Origin: Albugo candida
Lineage: Eukaryota; Oomycota; Peronosporomycetes; Albuginales; Albuginaceae
Direction: 5' to 3'
DNA length: 64,000 nt
Assembly (NCBI GenBank): GCA_905220665.1
Contig: CAJNAR010000034.1
Coordinates: 1 to 64,000, forward strand
Shown in pieces: positions 13,139-24,860 of this stretch (its first letter is position 1; each line of letters begins with the position of its first letter). The position numbers and the translations under genes are program-made. The notes below the pieces were generated by a model. That model saw nothing but the letters and a program-made list of their open reading frames with translations, did not search any database and was not told the DNA's origin.

Positions 13139-13525
13139 CGAGTTGCGCAATAATAACGGCTTTCACGCAAAAAAGGATTCAAAATACACGAAAGAATCTG
13201 ATGTCAATGTTCGAAACAAATTGCAAATTGCTGCAGCCACCAGCATGACCTGCTGGAGCCTAATATAGTTCTCGCAAAGCGATAGAAAAGGCATTGAATG
13301 GATTCGCCGGCACCCAAGACTATGAGATAGTGACAAAAGCATCCTACAATCAGCGTAACGTGTAATTTTCGCAGGTTTTGGCCCAACAGTCATATAGTCG
13401 CATAATGGTGTCAAAGGACGGGAAGTGGTACTTGCGTGCGCGCTACATACACATGTAGCTCATTAAGATCGTTCCTAAATATTACTTTCTCTTTTACCTA
13501 TTGACCTTCACCTCGGCGCACACAC

Positions 13526-15295
13526 TTGTCGTCTATAATAACAGGCACTATACGGCACATTACATATGTGACCGAGCAGGGCCTTACCGTAATTGTCTTG
13601 GTCCAACCTAAAACACGAAAGAACTCGACAATACTTTCCGATTGTACATTCCACTTGAAATCCATACAGGATGAACTGCATTGGACTTTCCACGTAGTTG
13701 AAGAGGATCATAACCATACACCATCCACCTCCACAAGCGCCCATCCTATTCACCTCAGACTCGAAACAGGAAATTAGAATACAATAGTTGGACTGTATGA
13801 TGCTGAGATCCCAGAAAAAAAATTTCACACACGTTTGCGGAATGATCGTGATATTGTTTTGCCCAAGAATACTGAATAACGTCCGCCAAGTCGCAATTCT
13901 CAAACCTCTTGATGGACGTACACCGATGGATGCCGTTGTACAGAAATTTCGCAGATTGCAATTTGATATTGAAACAATATTAAGCAATTGTGACGGCAAA
14001 CATTCCCAGTTGTGCTTTGCCCATTTAACATCTACAGAGATGGGTCAAGGGCAAAATGACATTTTCCTTGTGGTTGACAGAAATACGACAAATGATTTGT
14101 AGCTTCCGTTGTTGCATATCATTCGGTACTTGTCGATGTGTAAAACATTTTTTGTCGCATTTGTTGAAACTTCTTCCGATCTATTTTCAGGAAAGAATCT
14201 ACTTCGGAAGTTTTTGACGTTGATCGCGAGCTGGTACTAATTGTAGAAATTCAAGAACACTTCCCTACTACCTAGATTCTGTTATGTGTATGGCATATTG
14301 AAAAGACATAGTGATAAAATGCAAAGCATATTTTCCAAAAGAAAAGAAGAATGGACAGCCTTCATGAATCAATGGAGAGCATCATGCATGGAAATCACAA
14401 TGCTTTTACGTTGAAGTATGGAAATGCATCGAATTGCGTGCAGACAGCGCAATCATCAAATATATTGTCGAAGCATGTATTCCCTACAGAGAAATTTTTG
14501 CTACTGCTTGGACTGATCGTATAACGCATTTCGATCATACTGCAACCTCGTGCGGTGATAGTGCTCATCAAATGCTCAAGCAATACATGGCAACTAGCAT
14601 GAACAACCTTTTTCCGTGCTACGGAAAGTTATACCTTGCTATTGATAATAATCTTGCGGAGCAAGATATGTCCCCACATCGTCAACAAATGAAAATATTC
14701 AACTATGCACAGCGAACGCCTCAAGGAATGATATTTCGGAATACCAATTTAAAAGTTTCATATTTTGCACTGAATAAAATCTACGTATACTTGAAAGTTT
14801 CGCGCCAGCCACGAAGAAACGAGGAAGACTTATGCTCTGGAGTTTTTTTGCATCGTCTGAGGTTCCCTGTAAGCACAAACTGCGTCAATACCTGGGTCAA
14901 GAGAAAAACATGCAAATGAGCGACATCCATCCGCGTTGGCGCTTGGCTAGGCCGCACCAACCAAGTCCTCTTCTGTTGTGGCCAGGCAAAAGTCTCCGGA
15001 TGTTACTTGATCAGGTGATCACCTGCTTTGCGGCCTTGCCAAGCCATCAGCAGGCTACAGCAATCAACGAACCTCAGACACTTTCGCAGCAAAAAAATTC
15101 CAAAAACTTTGCAAGATCAAGTCATTGCGGGCCTCTAAGAGAGGCCGCGCCAAGAACATGCATCGTCGCGACGCAATTTATCTAGGTTCGAGTCGTGGGA
15201 CTCAAGCAATTCTCCAAAAAACGTTTATGCAGAGCCTGTGGTGGAGCAGGGCACCGTTCGGATTCTAAAAAGTACAAGAATAAAATCATTAAAAG
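13526..15295 (+). pseudogene. MULE transposase relic (MULE-1)
   Basis: Successive plus-strand frames give a MULE transposase in order. At 13526-13777 there is an N-terminal zinc-finger-like domain ending WTFHVVEEDHNH, the CX..H(N)H pattern of FAR1/WRKY-GCM1 fingers, and at 13788-14102 NVRQVAILKPLDGRTPMDAV. At 14434-14919 the segment SYREIF-like, AWTDRITHFDHTATS and SAHQMLKQY matches the block following the DDE core. At 14832-15185 there is a SWIM-like half (PCKHKL), and at 15228-15275 CRACGGAGHRSDSK, a zinc knuckle whose last Cys is lost. At least four frame changes and several stops separate these parts. The family call is firm; activity is excluded. Confidence 0.85.
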
Positions 15296-15302
15296 AAATT
15301 CT

Positions 15303-15520
15303 ATTATGTATCTTAGGCAGACGCAGTAATATTGTCACCCTATAAATGAATCAAGTTAGTTTACACAGACTAGCCAATTAGATACGTTTTGTATTTGTCA
15401 ATAGTAAAACGTGTGTGGGAATAGCGAAAACGATCGATGATTTCACACAAAATAGCCAATCATATTAGTTTATACAAATTAGTCAATCAGAGGTGTTTTG
15501 TCTGTGGCATTAGCCAAAAC
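15303..15520 (-). repeat. Right terminal inverted repeat of MULE-1, with internal duplication
   Basis: The reverse complement of this interval reproduces the left TIR (attggctagtctgtgtaaac, gggtgac, actgcgtctgcctaagat, acataat). Outside it lies a second version of the outer motif (15463-15520), followed by repeated gtctgtggca..tag..aaa segments. The right TIR is therefore longer than the left one and internally duplicated. Confidence 0.75.
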
Positions 15521-16612
15521 GTCTGTGGCAATAGTGAAACCCTTAGTTAATATTGCGTCTAGACTCTCACGTAATCATCTGTCACGCGAAATTTTTTTGA
15601 AAGCTGTGATAACCGGAGACGAAAAAGCGGTCTTCGTGGTGTTTAAAGATCGCCTATATACATACGCTTCGTCATTATTCACCAAACTTCGGTAGCGATA
15701 CAACAAAAGGGAAATTAATAGCGATTAAACCTGTTGCAAAACTTCTTTCGCATGATCTTCTGACTAAATTCGCCTATGTCTCCACGAAATCAAAAACAAT
15801 GACATCAAGTAGCTCGCTCCGAAAAATGCTTCTCTGGAAGCCTCCACTCTTTCGTGCATAAAATAGAATTCTCGGTCTTGGAATAAAATTCTCGTTTCTC
15901 CTGGTATTCAACAATTTTCCGCTGCTGCTGTGCGTCAATGAAGTAAGTAAATCACACACGATGCATGAGCCTGTTCGACACACTTTTTTAAATAAGCAGA
16001 TGTGGCTATTTAAGGGCCCAAAGGATACGCCAGCTTCAATGCCTTGCAAAAAGTAGACCGTCTGTAACAATATGCAGTCACTTCGTTGTTTTCGCTAAAT
16101 TACAAATATCACTATCGGTAAAATATTTAAGAGAAGAAGCCACTTCACAGCTCTTCATTACTGACCGGGTTATGATCATTTACGTGCTTCTTATAGATAT
16201 CCTCTCCTATTGCAACATAGAGTAGTTTCTGTAAAGGCTGGGAACGAACAAATGATGTTGTCAATATCTTCCCTTGCTATGAGAGCTTGTGTCACCTCAA
16301 CTACTACGTGGATAGTGCAGACGACTTTTGCAAGAAAAATATACACATCATCAATTTTTCTAATACTTGCGGGGCGCTTGTACAAGCGCACTTCCGTCTA
16401 CTGAATGTAGAAGACGTTTTCGCTCGTACAGGTGTGAAAATAAGATGACTACAAAAATTGATATCATCTATTGCCAGTATTACGTTATTCCGATTATATG
16501 CGGGGACTTCGTTCGAACTGGTATCTGCAGATGTCGGATCAGACGCTAATATCTCTCTACATAGCAACTCTGTTGTGAATGATTGATTGCGAGGATGGAT
16601 TTAATGAAGTAC
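15521..16612. other. Low-density region with coding-like minus-strand relics
   Basis: No gene is recognised. On the minus strand a 98-codon frame at 15774-16070 is followed after one stop by another ~35 open codons in the same frame (down to about 15690), so roughly 130 codons are open apart from a single stop. The minus-strand frame at 16304-16567 (87 codons) is open but has no recognisable feature. These may be remnants of further secreted-protein genes like those at 16.6 and 18.2 kb, but I see no direct similarity. Confidence 0.35.
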
Positions 16613-17420
16613 CTAGGCTGTGGTTGAGAAATCAATTACTTTCAGCTTCAATCTGAAGTCGTCCTTGCGACCAGCCAACTGTAATCTCCCTAGGAACCAA
16701 TTGAAAGGATTCGTTCTTGATGGAGCAGAAACATAACGTTTTGTTAGAATAGAATCAACATTTTTGTTTACGTTTTGTTTAATCTTGGTACATCGTAGGA
16801 GGTTCATGCTCTGCGAATAAATTACAGAATGTATTCGACCTAACCCCGATTGGCATCATATCATCTCCGTTTAGATATGATCAATCTCACGTCGAAATTC
16901 TGAGGAGCATCATTGATTACAATTACAAGTACTTCAAATCCAACTTATTATAAACCGATAATTTCATAAGATGACTTCGAGCTCACATGTAAAGATAAAG
17001 CACCCTTACAGTAACAACCATGTTTGAAGATGGCTTCGGAAGCCACATAAATTTTACAGCGATCCTTCCCACGATTGTTCCTGAGATTAGTTGAATAAGG
17101 TGATGATGATGAATACTTCTATACAAGGATGGTACAAAGATAAAGAAATGACTCATTTCCAATTTCGATGCCACAGCTCAGCTCCAGTATTATTTATTGA
17201 CGGAAAACGCGACACTAACATGAGAACTCTAATCAAAACGGTGAATGGATTCATATGAGAATAAAACATTTTTAAACCTTTCCCCCCAACGTTCGTCAAT
17301 TCGCCATAAGTCATAAGTTTAAACGCTTTTTGATAAATTTCTTATCCCAGCTCTACGATTAGTTGAGGGTAACCATTGTGATGGAATTCTTTCTTTGAGT
17401 TTCATAAAGCGCATATCTAT
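16613..17420 (-). pseudogene. SEC-A copy 1, heavily decayed
   Basis: This minus-strand interval is a decayed relative of the genes at 20875-22017 and 51165-52295. At the 3' end (16613-16807) it reads PSRTNPFNWFLGRLQ, matching PSKYNPLNWLGRIYQ at the C-terminus of copy 2. Nucleotide blocks also align in order: aagataaagcaccc at about 16992 with 21301; atggcttcggaagccacat at about 17028 with the 21340 region; ccacagctcagctccagtat at about 17172 with 21497; and cttatcccagct...gggtaaccattg at about 17341-17376 with 21663-21695. Frames are broken many times. The 5' end and signal peptide are not recognisable, so it is a pseudogene. Confidence 0.8.
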
Positions 17421-18239
17421 TGCACCAAATATACTTAGTCGTCCGCAATATATTCTTGATTCTATGTTCTATTTACGATAAACCATTTTTAATTTCAGAG
17501 ATTGTCCGGAAGCAGCGACTAGTATCAGAGAATCTAGCCTTAAGAGTATTGAATAGCACTTAACTAGCATTGCATGCATTTTAAATAATATTCTTTGTTC
17601 CATTGCCTGCAAGGTACATCGTCCGCATATTATGGCCTAATTGACGTTCATTTTAATGAACTCTAGCTAAAAAAACTCTTAACTCTGAGCAGAAGTCACA
17701 TGGGCAAACAGCATCTATTTTTTTACCCTGTCATCATCAAAGGTCGCCCTTTCATCCTATTCCTTTTTCGTCAAGTCTTTCTTCCCCGGAATCAGACTCC
17801 AATCATTAATAACCTTTACCATTAGCTCTAACACAAGACAGCGGGCATATTATCAAATGACAGACACATCGTGGGCATTCCATTCTATCAATTCACAAAC
17901 TTATTGAAACGGTAAATTCCAATGCGGTAGCACTCGAAGTATGGAAGGTGGACATTGCTAATGCTAAAAAGTCATTAAATGGAAATGGAAATAAGTAGCT
18001 TATTTTCGATGCCATAAACCATCTATTGGAGCAACGAATCGCGAAGAGCAAGAACAATGGATGAGATGTGTCAAGAACAATACAAATCACTCCAACCTTG
18101 TTGTGTATCAGATCTTCAAGACCATGGGAAACTCAAGTATTTTTTTTGAATGCTGGCGGCGATTCTATAAAAGCAGGATACGAATTGGATGTATAGAACC
18201 GGAATATGCTATCAACCGGTCAAAGAAGCTAAGATACAT
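17421..18239. other. No recognisable gene
   Basis: This AT-rich stretch lies upstream of SEC-A copy 1 (which is on the minus strand) and downstream of SEC-B copy 1. A minus-strand 65-codon frame (17893-18090) and a plus-strand 68-codon frame (18061-18267) overlap each other and match nothing seen elsewhere in the window. A shared promoter with the other SEC-A copies is not obvious here. Confidence 0.35.
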
Positions 18240-18860
18240 TTCAGAATCTTGTATTCAATTCTCTTAGAAAAGAAACTTGGTCAGCTATTCGAGCGATGGA
18301 ATATATTGCATGCGATTCGTTAATAGCCATTTTTCTGTCAGATACTTTTAATACAGATCTGTAAACGAGTGATGTAAAGCAATATGGTAAATGAACCGAA
18401 GGAGCTTTGTATTTGATGACCATTATCTTGCATCGCTTCTACAACTGCACCGTAGTAGTATTGGTGCTTCGATAGTCGGAAGACTTGATCTTCTGTGTCA
18501 TTCACCATTACTTGAAAAGATGCAATCTGCTTTTTCAATACCTCGTTCAATTTGATAGTGATGAATTGAAATTTAATCTGAATGCATATTGCATTGCGCT
18601 CCCCAAAGTTGTCTTCATCGTCAGATACACCTCGATATGCTTAGTAAATTAATTATAGGGGATATGAAGTGATGCATGGAGAGCTTTGGCGCTAAAGTCT
18701 TGAATATAATGGACGATGTTGTTGAAAAGCTTCCTTGAAGGAGAACAATTACGTGGACAAGCACGACACTCATCACCGAATAAATATTATTCGCTTGGCG
18801 AATCTTGATGAGAATCATTACAGATACTGCATCGAAATATCGAAGTCACCATTTGATATA
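18240..18860 (-). pseudogene. SEC-B copy 1, decayed secreted-protein-like gene
   Basis: On the minus strand, a methionine at about 18773 starts MSVVLVHVIVLLQGSFSTTS, which has the form of a signal peptide: a short n-region, a hydrophobic core and a small polar end. After frame breaks the strand reads NFGERNAIC (about 18620), then LNEVLKKQIASFQVMV and EDQVFRLSKHQYYYGAVVEA (18338-18550), then a further open frame to 18241. The middle part matches 59333-59625 on the plus strand residue for residue at many positions (NFGER.AIC.Q.K, KQIAS, EDQVFRLS.HQ). The shared block is helical and Lys/Gln rich. I do not recognise the family. Frameshifts make this copy a pseudogene as it stands. Confidence 0.65.
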
Positions 18861-20874
18861 TTTTAGCGTCACACCGTGTCAGTTTCCTTTACGTAGTCCA
18901 CTTTTGTGTCTTAATTCTTACTCTTATAGCCATGGTCACTAGTAATGAAATACGTGCCCACGACGGCTCAACTATTCGCTTGATTGGCTCATTTTGCGTT
19001 CCAAATTTACAAACTTACAAGATGAAGGGAATGAATGTTTTTCATTTACTATCAGAAGATGCTGCACGGGATCGGAACAGGGTACTTCTGAGTGGTGAAA
19101 TTCGAATAAGGTCACGTATAGATCACGTGACTAGTACGAAATATCGATGCGTCCCTATTTTGTTCTGAAGAAATTCTGCGCTTTTTTAGAGAGTCTTACT
19201 TGTAGCACGGGGCAATTCATGATGATCCCAATGATTTGTTCTGATATGTTTGCATGTTTCGATGACAACTTTGTCCAATGATTTCACGAAGTCATGAAAC
19301 ATGAAGTCAATTGGATGCTCAGAACAGGGCTTCATTTAAGCTTTCATGATTTTCGTGTCCTTGTGAACGACAGCTTTTTGCATAGATTTCGCTGTCTCAC
19401 GGCTTTTCTCCTGACAATTTATAGTCTCTTGGTTTTCACGCAACAAACTGCTTTCGATTGCAGCCGAAGAATTATCTCTTGGCGTTTGGAGACAAAGAAC
19501 TTGGGGAGAAATTTGAGTTTGAAGCGTTTAACTCGGCTCGATTTGAGTAGCTAGCCGGTAGAGTGATAGGTCTGATGTGAGAATGCTAGCCTGGGATGAA
19601 GTTGATTCGGTTTCGCAACTTTCATGAAGAGCAAGGTGGACTTTTGACGGAAACCACGTTTTGGAGCCGTTGGTGTACACGGTTGACATGGGTATACAAA
19701 ATGAAAGGAGACGTTTTGAGCGATCATAAAAATTTGGACACGAGGAGGAAGCGATGTTCGCAAAGCAAAAAAAGAGACAAAGAGAAAGTCATCTATCGAT
19801 AGAGTAAATCCAAGTGGATACTTGATTGCGATAGTAGTTATCTGAAAAATGAGACAGCAATATTCAAGCTGAGAAGCCCTCGTTCCTGTCAACACAATGA
19901 TGTCAAGATCACATTACGTGAGAACGTTAATCGAATACTTTGTGTAGAATCGTTGGCTTAACCTTCAGAAACCGCTTTGATCCTGTTGTAACCGGTGCCC
20001 GATAGTTCACTCCGATGGGCAGGTTGATCTGACGAAAGGTTTTTTTCGTAAGTAAGTCAAAAATTAATTCTTCCCACATCGATTTAATTGGAATTTGAGA
20101 AGTAAAAACATGACTACGAAAATGAAGCGGCTGAGCAAAGTACTACTACATTGGATCTGGTTTTCACCTGCAGCTGTAACTTTACAAGTTCGTAAGATGG
20201 ATGATCGATATACATGATTGCTCGACACAATCTTCTACATCAGCAGATGTAGCTCACCCTCTAGCTCAATTGGATATGGCTGGGTCGAAGCTTGACAAGC
20301 CATCTTGTCAGAATTAAAGCAGCACTTTCGCAACTATTAGGTGTCGTCATCTCATACAGTTTATTTGTCAGACAAAGCTCGCGAAACTAGCTATTCCATA
20401 GCTCATCTAGTAATCGTGTTCATGAACACGAAGCTGCATCCTTCAAAACGTGAATCTTATCGCACTGGGACGATTGGCTGGTGCCTTGAAAGCTTGTTAC
20501 ACAAAATACGACGTCTTTCAATAGCTCCCCCTTTAATGTAATACGCAGAACAAGCTGATGCAGAGGATATTCAGTAGAAAAAGGTGACGTTGTATCATTT
20601 TCCTACTACTTGCCAGGCGCAAATTCCGCATTTATACCTCTGCTCAATTCAAAACACGTTTGGCTTTGCGTTCATGACGCTTCATCTCAGCTGATTACGT
20701 GTGTACAACAACAATGAGAAACCGACATTACATTTTGCAAAGTATCATGTTATTTTCCGAAATAAACCACAGACTTGTTTTGATCGGTTAAGTTGAATGC
20801 TGGCTACCATGGGGAGACCTCATCAATTGTTCCATACCTGATGCAGCGATGTGGTTATGGCTGGGCGAATTTAT
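18861..20874. other. Low-density region with weak coding-like stretches
   Basis: No gene is recognised. On the minus strand between about 19520 and 19180 one frame is open except for single stops and includes HPIDFMFHDFVKSLDKVV and RTNHWDHHELPRATS, which look protein-like and could be a relic. Other frames (plus 18932-19168 and 19294-19554, minus 19551-19895) are open but featureless. The 20221-20300 stretch has faint similarity to 50490-50560 (tcagcagatgtag versus tcagcagacgtaa), so the duplication that produced the SEC-A loci may reach into these downstream flanks. Confidence 0.35.
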
Positions 20875-22017
20875 TTATTCTTGATTCAATCTTGATCCGT
20901 CTTTGTGCTGATATATCCGTCCGAGCCAATTCAGCGGGTTGTACTTAGAAGGGCGAGGTAGTATCTTCTTTACGTTGAAATAGGAGTAGAGTTCATTCAC
21001 GGCCTTGGAGAATCGATACATTATGGGAGGTCCATACGCTACGAACCGCATACATTGTGTACTGGATTCGGCTTCATCCGACATGATGTCGTTGATTAAC
21101 ACTTTGGCAATCTGGTCGATAAATATCCTCTTTTGATTACTCGCACTCAATATCATGTAGATATCGTCGAACTTGTGTCGGAAATGTCTTTTAGAACTCG
21201 CATTTACTCTTTCCGCATTCATCATCGCTGACAAATGTTCAAAAATAGTGTCCACAATATACCGAAAATTGATCAAAATGGCTACGAACATGTTTGAAAA
21301 GATAAAGCACCCCAATTCTCTAAAACCGTTCGTGGAGATGGCGTCCGAAGCGACATGGGAAGCAGACTAGAGCTGTCCAGTAGGATCCGAGAGATCAGTT
21401 GATTGGGGTGAGGATACGGGATGTTTGCGCATCAATTCGCGAACATCAGAAGTGATGAAACGGAGATTAAATTCTGATTGTCTTATGACTCCAATCCACA
21501 GCTTCAGTATTGTCTTATAAACAAAAGCTGCATCTTCACCATAAGAAGAATTCTCGGAATAGGGTGTTGATTTGTATGATGCTTTCAGATACTTTAGCAG
21601 CATTTGCTTCTCGTTGGGTTCTTCCTGAATGCTTTCATGAGCGAATGCTTCCAATAAGTCTTCATCCCAGCTATTACGTTTTCGAAAGGGTAACCATTGC
21701 AATGGATTCCAACTTCTCTCTCCGTCCGATTTCATAAATTCTTCTTTCATCGAAAGAAACGTTCCTTCACAACCAAACCAAAGAAATTGATGCGCAGCCA
21801 TTGCTCCCAGTAGAATTTTTTTGCCTGGGACATAAACATTATTCTCGTCGGCCTCTGTACGTGCCGTAGCTTTTCCATCCCCGGTACTGGAAGAACCAGC
21901 CTCGACACGTCCGAGGTTGGATTCGGGAGGATGGGGCTTTACGCCCTCAATAGTGGACGTTGTAAGGACCCATGTGGAAAGAACGAGTAAGTGGGACAAA
22001 AGTATTGGAGGAACCAT
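20875..22017 (-). pseudogene. SEC-A copy 2: secreted protein gene with one in-frame stop
   Basis: Translated from the ATG at 22015-22017, the minus strand is open for about 380 codons except for one TAG at 21367-21369 (about codon 217). The protein starts MVPPILLSHLLVLSTWVLTT, a convincing signal peptide, followed by a low-complexity Ser/Thr/Pro/Glu linker. A conserved block follows: VYVPGKKILLGAMAAHQ, a Cys-containing WFGCEGTF, and SWNPLQWLP. A helical middle and, after the stop, a C-terminal region (FIDQIAKVLIND, YGPPIMYRFSKAVNELYSYF) complete it. Copy 3 aligns over the whole length, including the segment across the stop. No RXLR, LFLAK or CHXC motif is evident. The role is unknown; secretion and host interaction are inferences. 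It is either a recent pseudogene, an assembly error or a two-part product. Confidence 0.8.
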
Positions 22018-22850
22018 ACAACTCAACTGCCAGAAAAATTGAAAATGAGATCTCTTTGTCGTTTAATTCTCAAAAGAAATAGGTGGCACATAGACGCACG
22101 TAAGAGCCATTCCATATCGATTCGATTGGCTGAAGCACGCGTCACTGATTGCGATTTCGCTTTTAGGGAAGAAGTACGTAGGAAGGAGAATTGATTGGAT
22201 GAAATTAGGTAATGGACCACTTTTGACTGCTTGTAAAGGGTTGGAGTGCGTATCAAAGTAGGACTTCTTCATTTCATCTATTGTTTATGCGTCAAAATCA
22301 GTTGTTACAGCAAGTTCCCATGTATTATCCGGTCTTCCTCTGCTTTTTATTGAGAAGAGACCGTAGCCTCTCATTGCACTCCACTTATTCCGCTAGCAAT
22401 TAGTGCAGACACACCGTCCGTCTTCGTCTATATGTGCTGCTTTGTTTCAATTCCCTCCGACCCTTCCTTCTTTATCTCGTTATTACTTATAGAACAGCAT
22501 CAAAACGATACCAATTGTGACAGTGCTTCTTGACACAGACTAAAATGTGTCCTGTTTCACCATCCGATAACGGAGCTTTTTTTCAAGTTAGACACTTTTG
22601 ACGCAGGTGCCATTCATATTTTGATGAGCGACTGGAGTAAAGTCTGTGAATTATGCGATCATCCTTATCCTTCAAAGCAACGAAAAATCACGGAACGGGA
22701 TGCAATACACATGCCAGCGTAATTCGGGTATCAACTCGGCGACATCACAATGTTCATAGACCCTTCTATGTAGCTGTTAACCTTGTCCGGAAAAGAGTGT
22801 TGATTAAAGGTTCACGCTATGTTCTAGATGTTCCCCGCGAAGTAATGTAG
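22018..22850 (-). promoter_or_regulatory. Upstream region conserved with SEC-A copy 3
   Basis: This interval is not coding but aligns in patches with the region upstream of SEC-A copy 3 (52296-53060). The patches include attggctgaagcacgcgtca with attggcctggattagtgcgt, gactgattgcg-type blocks, ggaccacttttgactgcttg with agaccacttttcgattgctg, a ttattac..ctata..agac block near 22490 with 52813, accatccgataacgg with accatccgatagc, and ttcaaagcaacg at about 22671 with 53037. Order and orientation are the same, which implies that the promoter was duplicated with the gene. Individual elements cannot be assigned by eye. Confidence 0.6.
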
Positions 22851-24718
22851 TGGATTTGCATCATATCACTCGTTGTGAGGACGTGCAACGGCGGTGTAGA
22901 GTCCGTAGTAGCTATCTACGCTTGGCTCTAATCGAACTCAATGAGACGAATCCTTGCTGATGCAAAGTTGTGGACCAGATTGTCAAGCTGTTCTGTACCA
23001 CGCCAATATCGTGAAACACATCTTGGAGATGACTATCAAAATATAGCTAGTTGTTAGTCCTGGAGAAGTATTGTCTGGAGGTCGGTAGTCGCTCAGCCTC
23101 TATTGCAAGACACTATTGACTACATCGATTAGTTCGCTGCTCTGGTATCGGATATGGCAAAAGAAATTGCGATCTTGATTGACTTGTGTGCGTTTATAAT
23201 TCCACTTCATCTATCAGTTTACTTTGATGACATTCTAAAAAACTACAACAGAAGAAAGAATGCGTTGAGGGCTGGCAAGAGATACGTTTATTCGTTCATG
23301 GACGTTCCTACTCTCTTTGTAACGTCTTCCGACTCGAGTTAAGAGCTTCAAACTACAATAGATATAGACAATGATAGTTTAAAAGTAGACTGATTCATAG
23401 AATCTTGGTGTAGATAGGAAGTTGCCGGCAGAGGCAATTTTGTTCGATGACATCTAGTCTTTTCTCTTTCAACCAACAATGAAAACAAGCCGAGCGAAAA
23501 TTAAAATGGCAGTAAAGATAACGGACTAGAACGTATTATACGCATAGATCTTATCTTTAAGCTAAAGCTAGGACTGGGATGATGTGGACGGCAACCATGA
23601 TCGATCGTCCTGCTGGTTTCCATTGGTAGAATGTACATATTCATTCACTTGAAGTTACGTATGAGTGCGACTTTTACTATAAAAAGCTTTGTCAGAGTTA
23701 TTTACGCTGTAATCCACCTCTTTTCGCCAGGAATATCAGCAATGCATCCAAATTTGCAGGAATATTACTGGGAATGAACGCATTGGTTTTAAGGCCCCCT
23801 TTTACTGTAAAATGCCGTGGGTTTTGTTGGCTAGCTACTCTGCAGATACCCAGCTGCGCACGGTTCTTCTTCGAACAACTTGTCGAATTTAGTGTAATGC
23901 AAAGGGTATTCTGATGCTGTACGGGTCATAGAATTCGAACATAATTTGACACAGCCACTTTCGTGGGTTTTGTTTGTTCTCCTTACTTGGTTATGCATCT
24001 ACTTGATGCGATTGAGATTTCTGTTAAGAATTGACTCAAGTACACTTGTCAGTATCATTACTTTAGCGCTTAGCGTTCCTCTCATATGGACTATCATCAA
24101 TCTCTGCAAATACGTTACTTGGGTCAGCTAAAAGCGTTTTACTACAATTTTTACTATGTAAACACGCATGATGTGCTCGTTGAAGTGAGTATGACTTGAC
24201 AATCATATCTGCATAGTGAACCCTAATTTGCCCATCCAATGATCCATTCCCGGAAAGCTCCGTGGACATTAATTTCTTCAGACATTTTATCAAAAACTTT
24301 GTTTGTCTTTATGTAACGAAAGATGGGCTACTTCCCAACGACCATGAATAAATTGGCTTTATCATTTATCCATGGCAATCGGTGAGTTCTGTATCCACAA
24401 ATAAGAGATAGCGTTCATCGAATCGATCTCAGAAATACTGACTAGAGAGAATCATCCCTCTCTGTCAAAAATCTGGCTGTACTGATTCAAGAAGAAGGTA
24501 ATTTCAGTCTCACACTGCCGATGGTGGCTGGGATTAAAAATGGAGGTTCCCAATAGATGATAGCTGTCAAGGGCTTGGAGAAGATGGATGCGATGCGAAG
24601 GGAAGGATCAAGAAAACGATCTATCGATTATAAACTAATTTATTTTCTTGGTCATGTCGTTACATTGCACTCGTAAATGATGTAGAAATGTATACCGACA
24701 GTAAAAGATGGAAGCCAG
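22851..24718. other. Low-density region without a supported gene
   Basis: Frames up to 76 codons exist (23154-23342 plus, 23946-24131 plus, 24063-24293 minus). The 23946 frame encodes a mostly hydrophobic 61-residue peptide but begins at TTG and lacks supporting context. The 23154 frame begins at ATG and has a hydrophobic stretch near its start but is unassigned. Nothing here matches other parts of the window strongly. Confidence 0.35.
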
Positions 24719-24860
24719 TATAGCCACACTCCCTAACTTAAATGAGAACACTGGTATAGCCACGCCCCTTAAATGTCTCAGATTAATGGGAACCGGTACC
24801 GCCACATTCGCGAAATTAAAATTATTCAAGGGAACCGGTATCACCACACATCTTGCTTTT
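24719..24860. repeat. Small minisatellite, 36-42 bp unit
   Basis: The motif tatagccac / taccgccac / tatcaccac begins at 24719, 24755, 24797 and 24839 (spacing 36, 42, 42), each preceded by gagaacactgg or gggaaccgg. Both strands are open through it, giving degenerate repeats such as GTGTATF on plus and VAVPVP on minus. It may be a fragment of a repetitive-protein gene or plain tandem DNA. Confidence 0.7.

Larger units (their letters stand above)
12941..15520 (+). mobile_element. Mutator-like DNA transposon relic with TIRs (MULE-1)
   Basis: A MULE transposase relic at 13526-15295 is flanked by inverted copies of one sequence. The left copy is 12941-13040 (cacctctaattggctaattt ... gggtgac ... 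actgcgtct ... aagat ... acataat). The right copy, read in reverse complement, spans 15303-15520. Long TIRs of 100 bp or more are characteristic of MULEs. The right end holds two versions of the TIR outer segment ~110 bp apart (tagtttacacagactagcca and tagtttatacaaattagtca). Target-site duplications of 8-10 bp could not be fixed by eye. Total length is about 2.6 kb, small but reasonable for a MULE. Confidence 0.8.

Noticed and set aside
12941..15520. The repeats at 12941-13040 and 15303-15520 as copia LTRs
   Set aside because: They are inverted relative to each other and bracket a MULE transposase. LTRs would be direct repeats around a copia polyprotein. TIRs fit better.
23946..24131. A 61-residue hydrophobic ORF as a membrane protein
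   Set aside because: It starts at TTG, has no upstream support and no repeat or homologue in the window. A hydrophobic frame of this size occurs by chance in AT-rich DNA.
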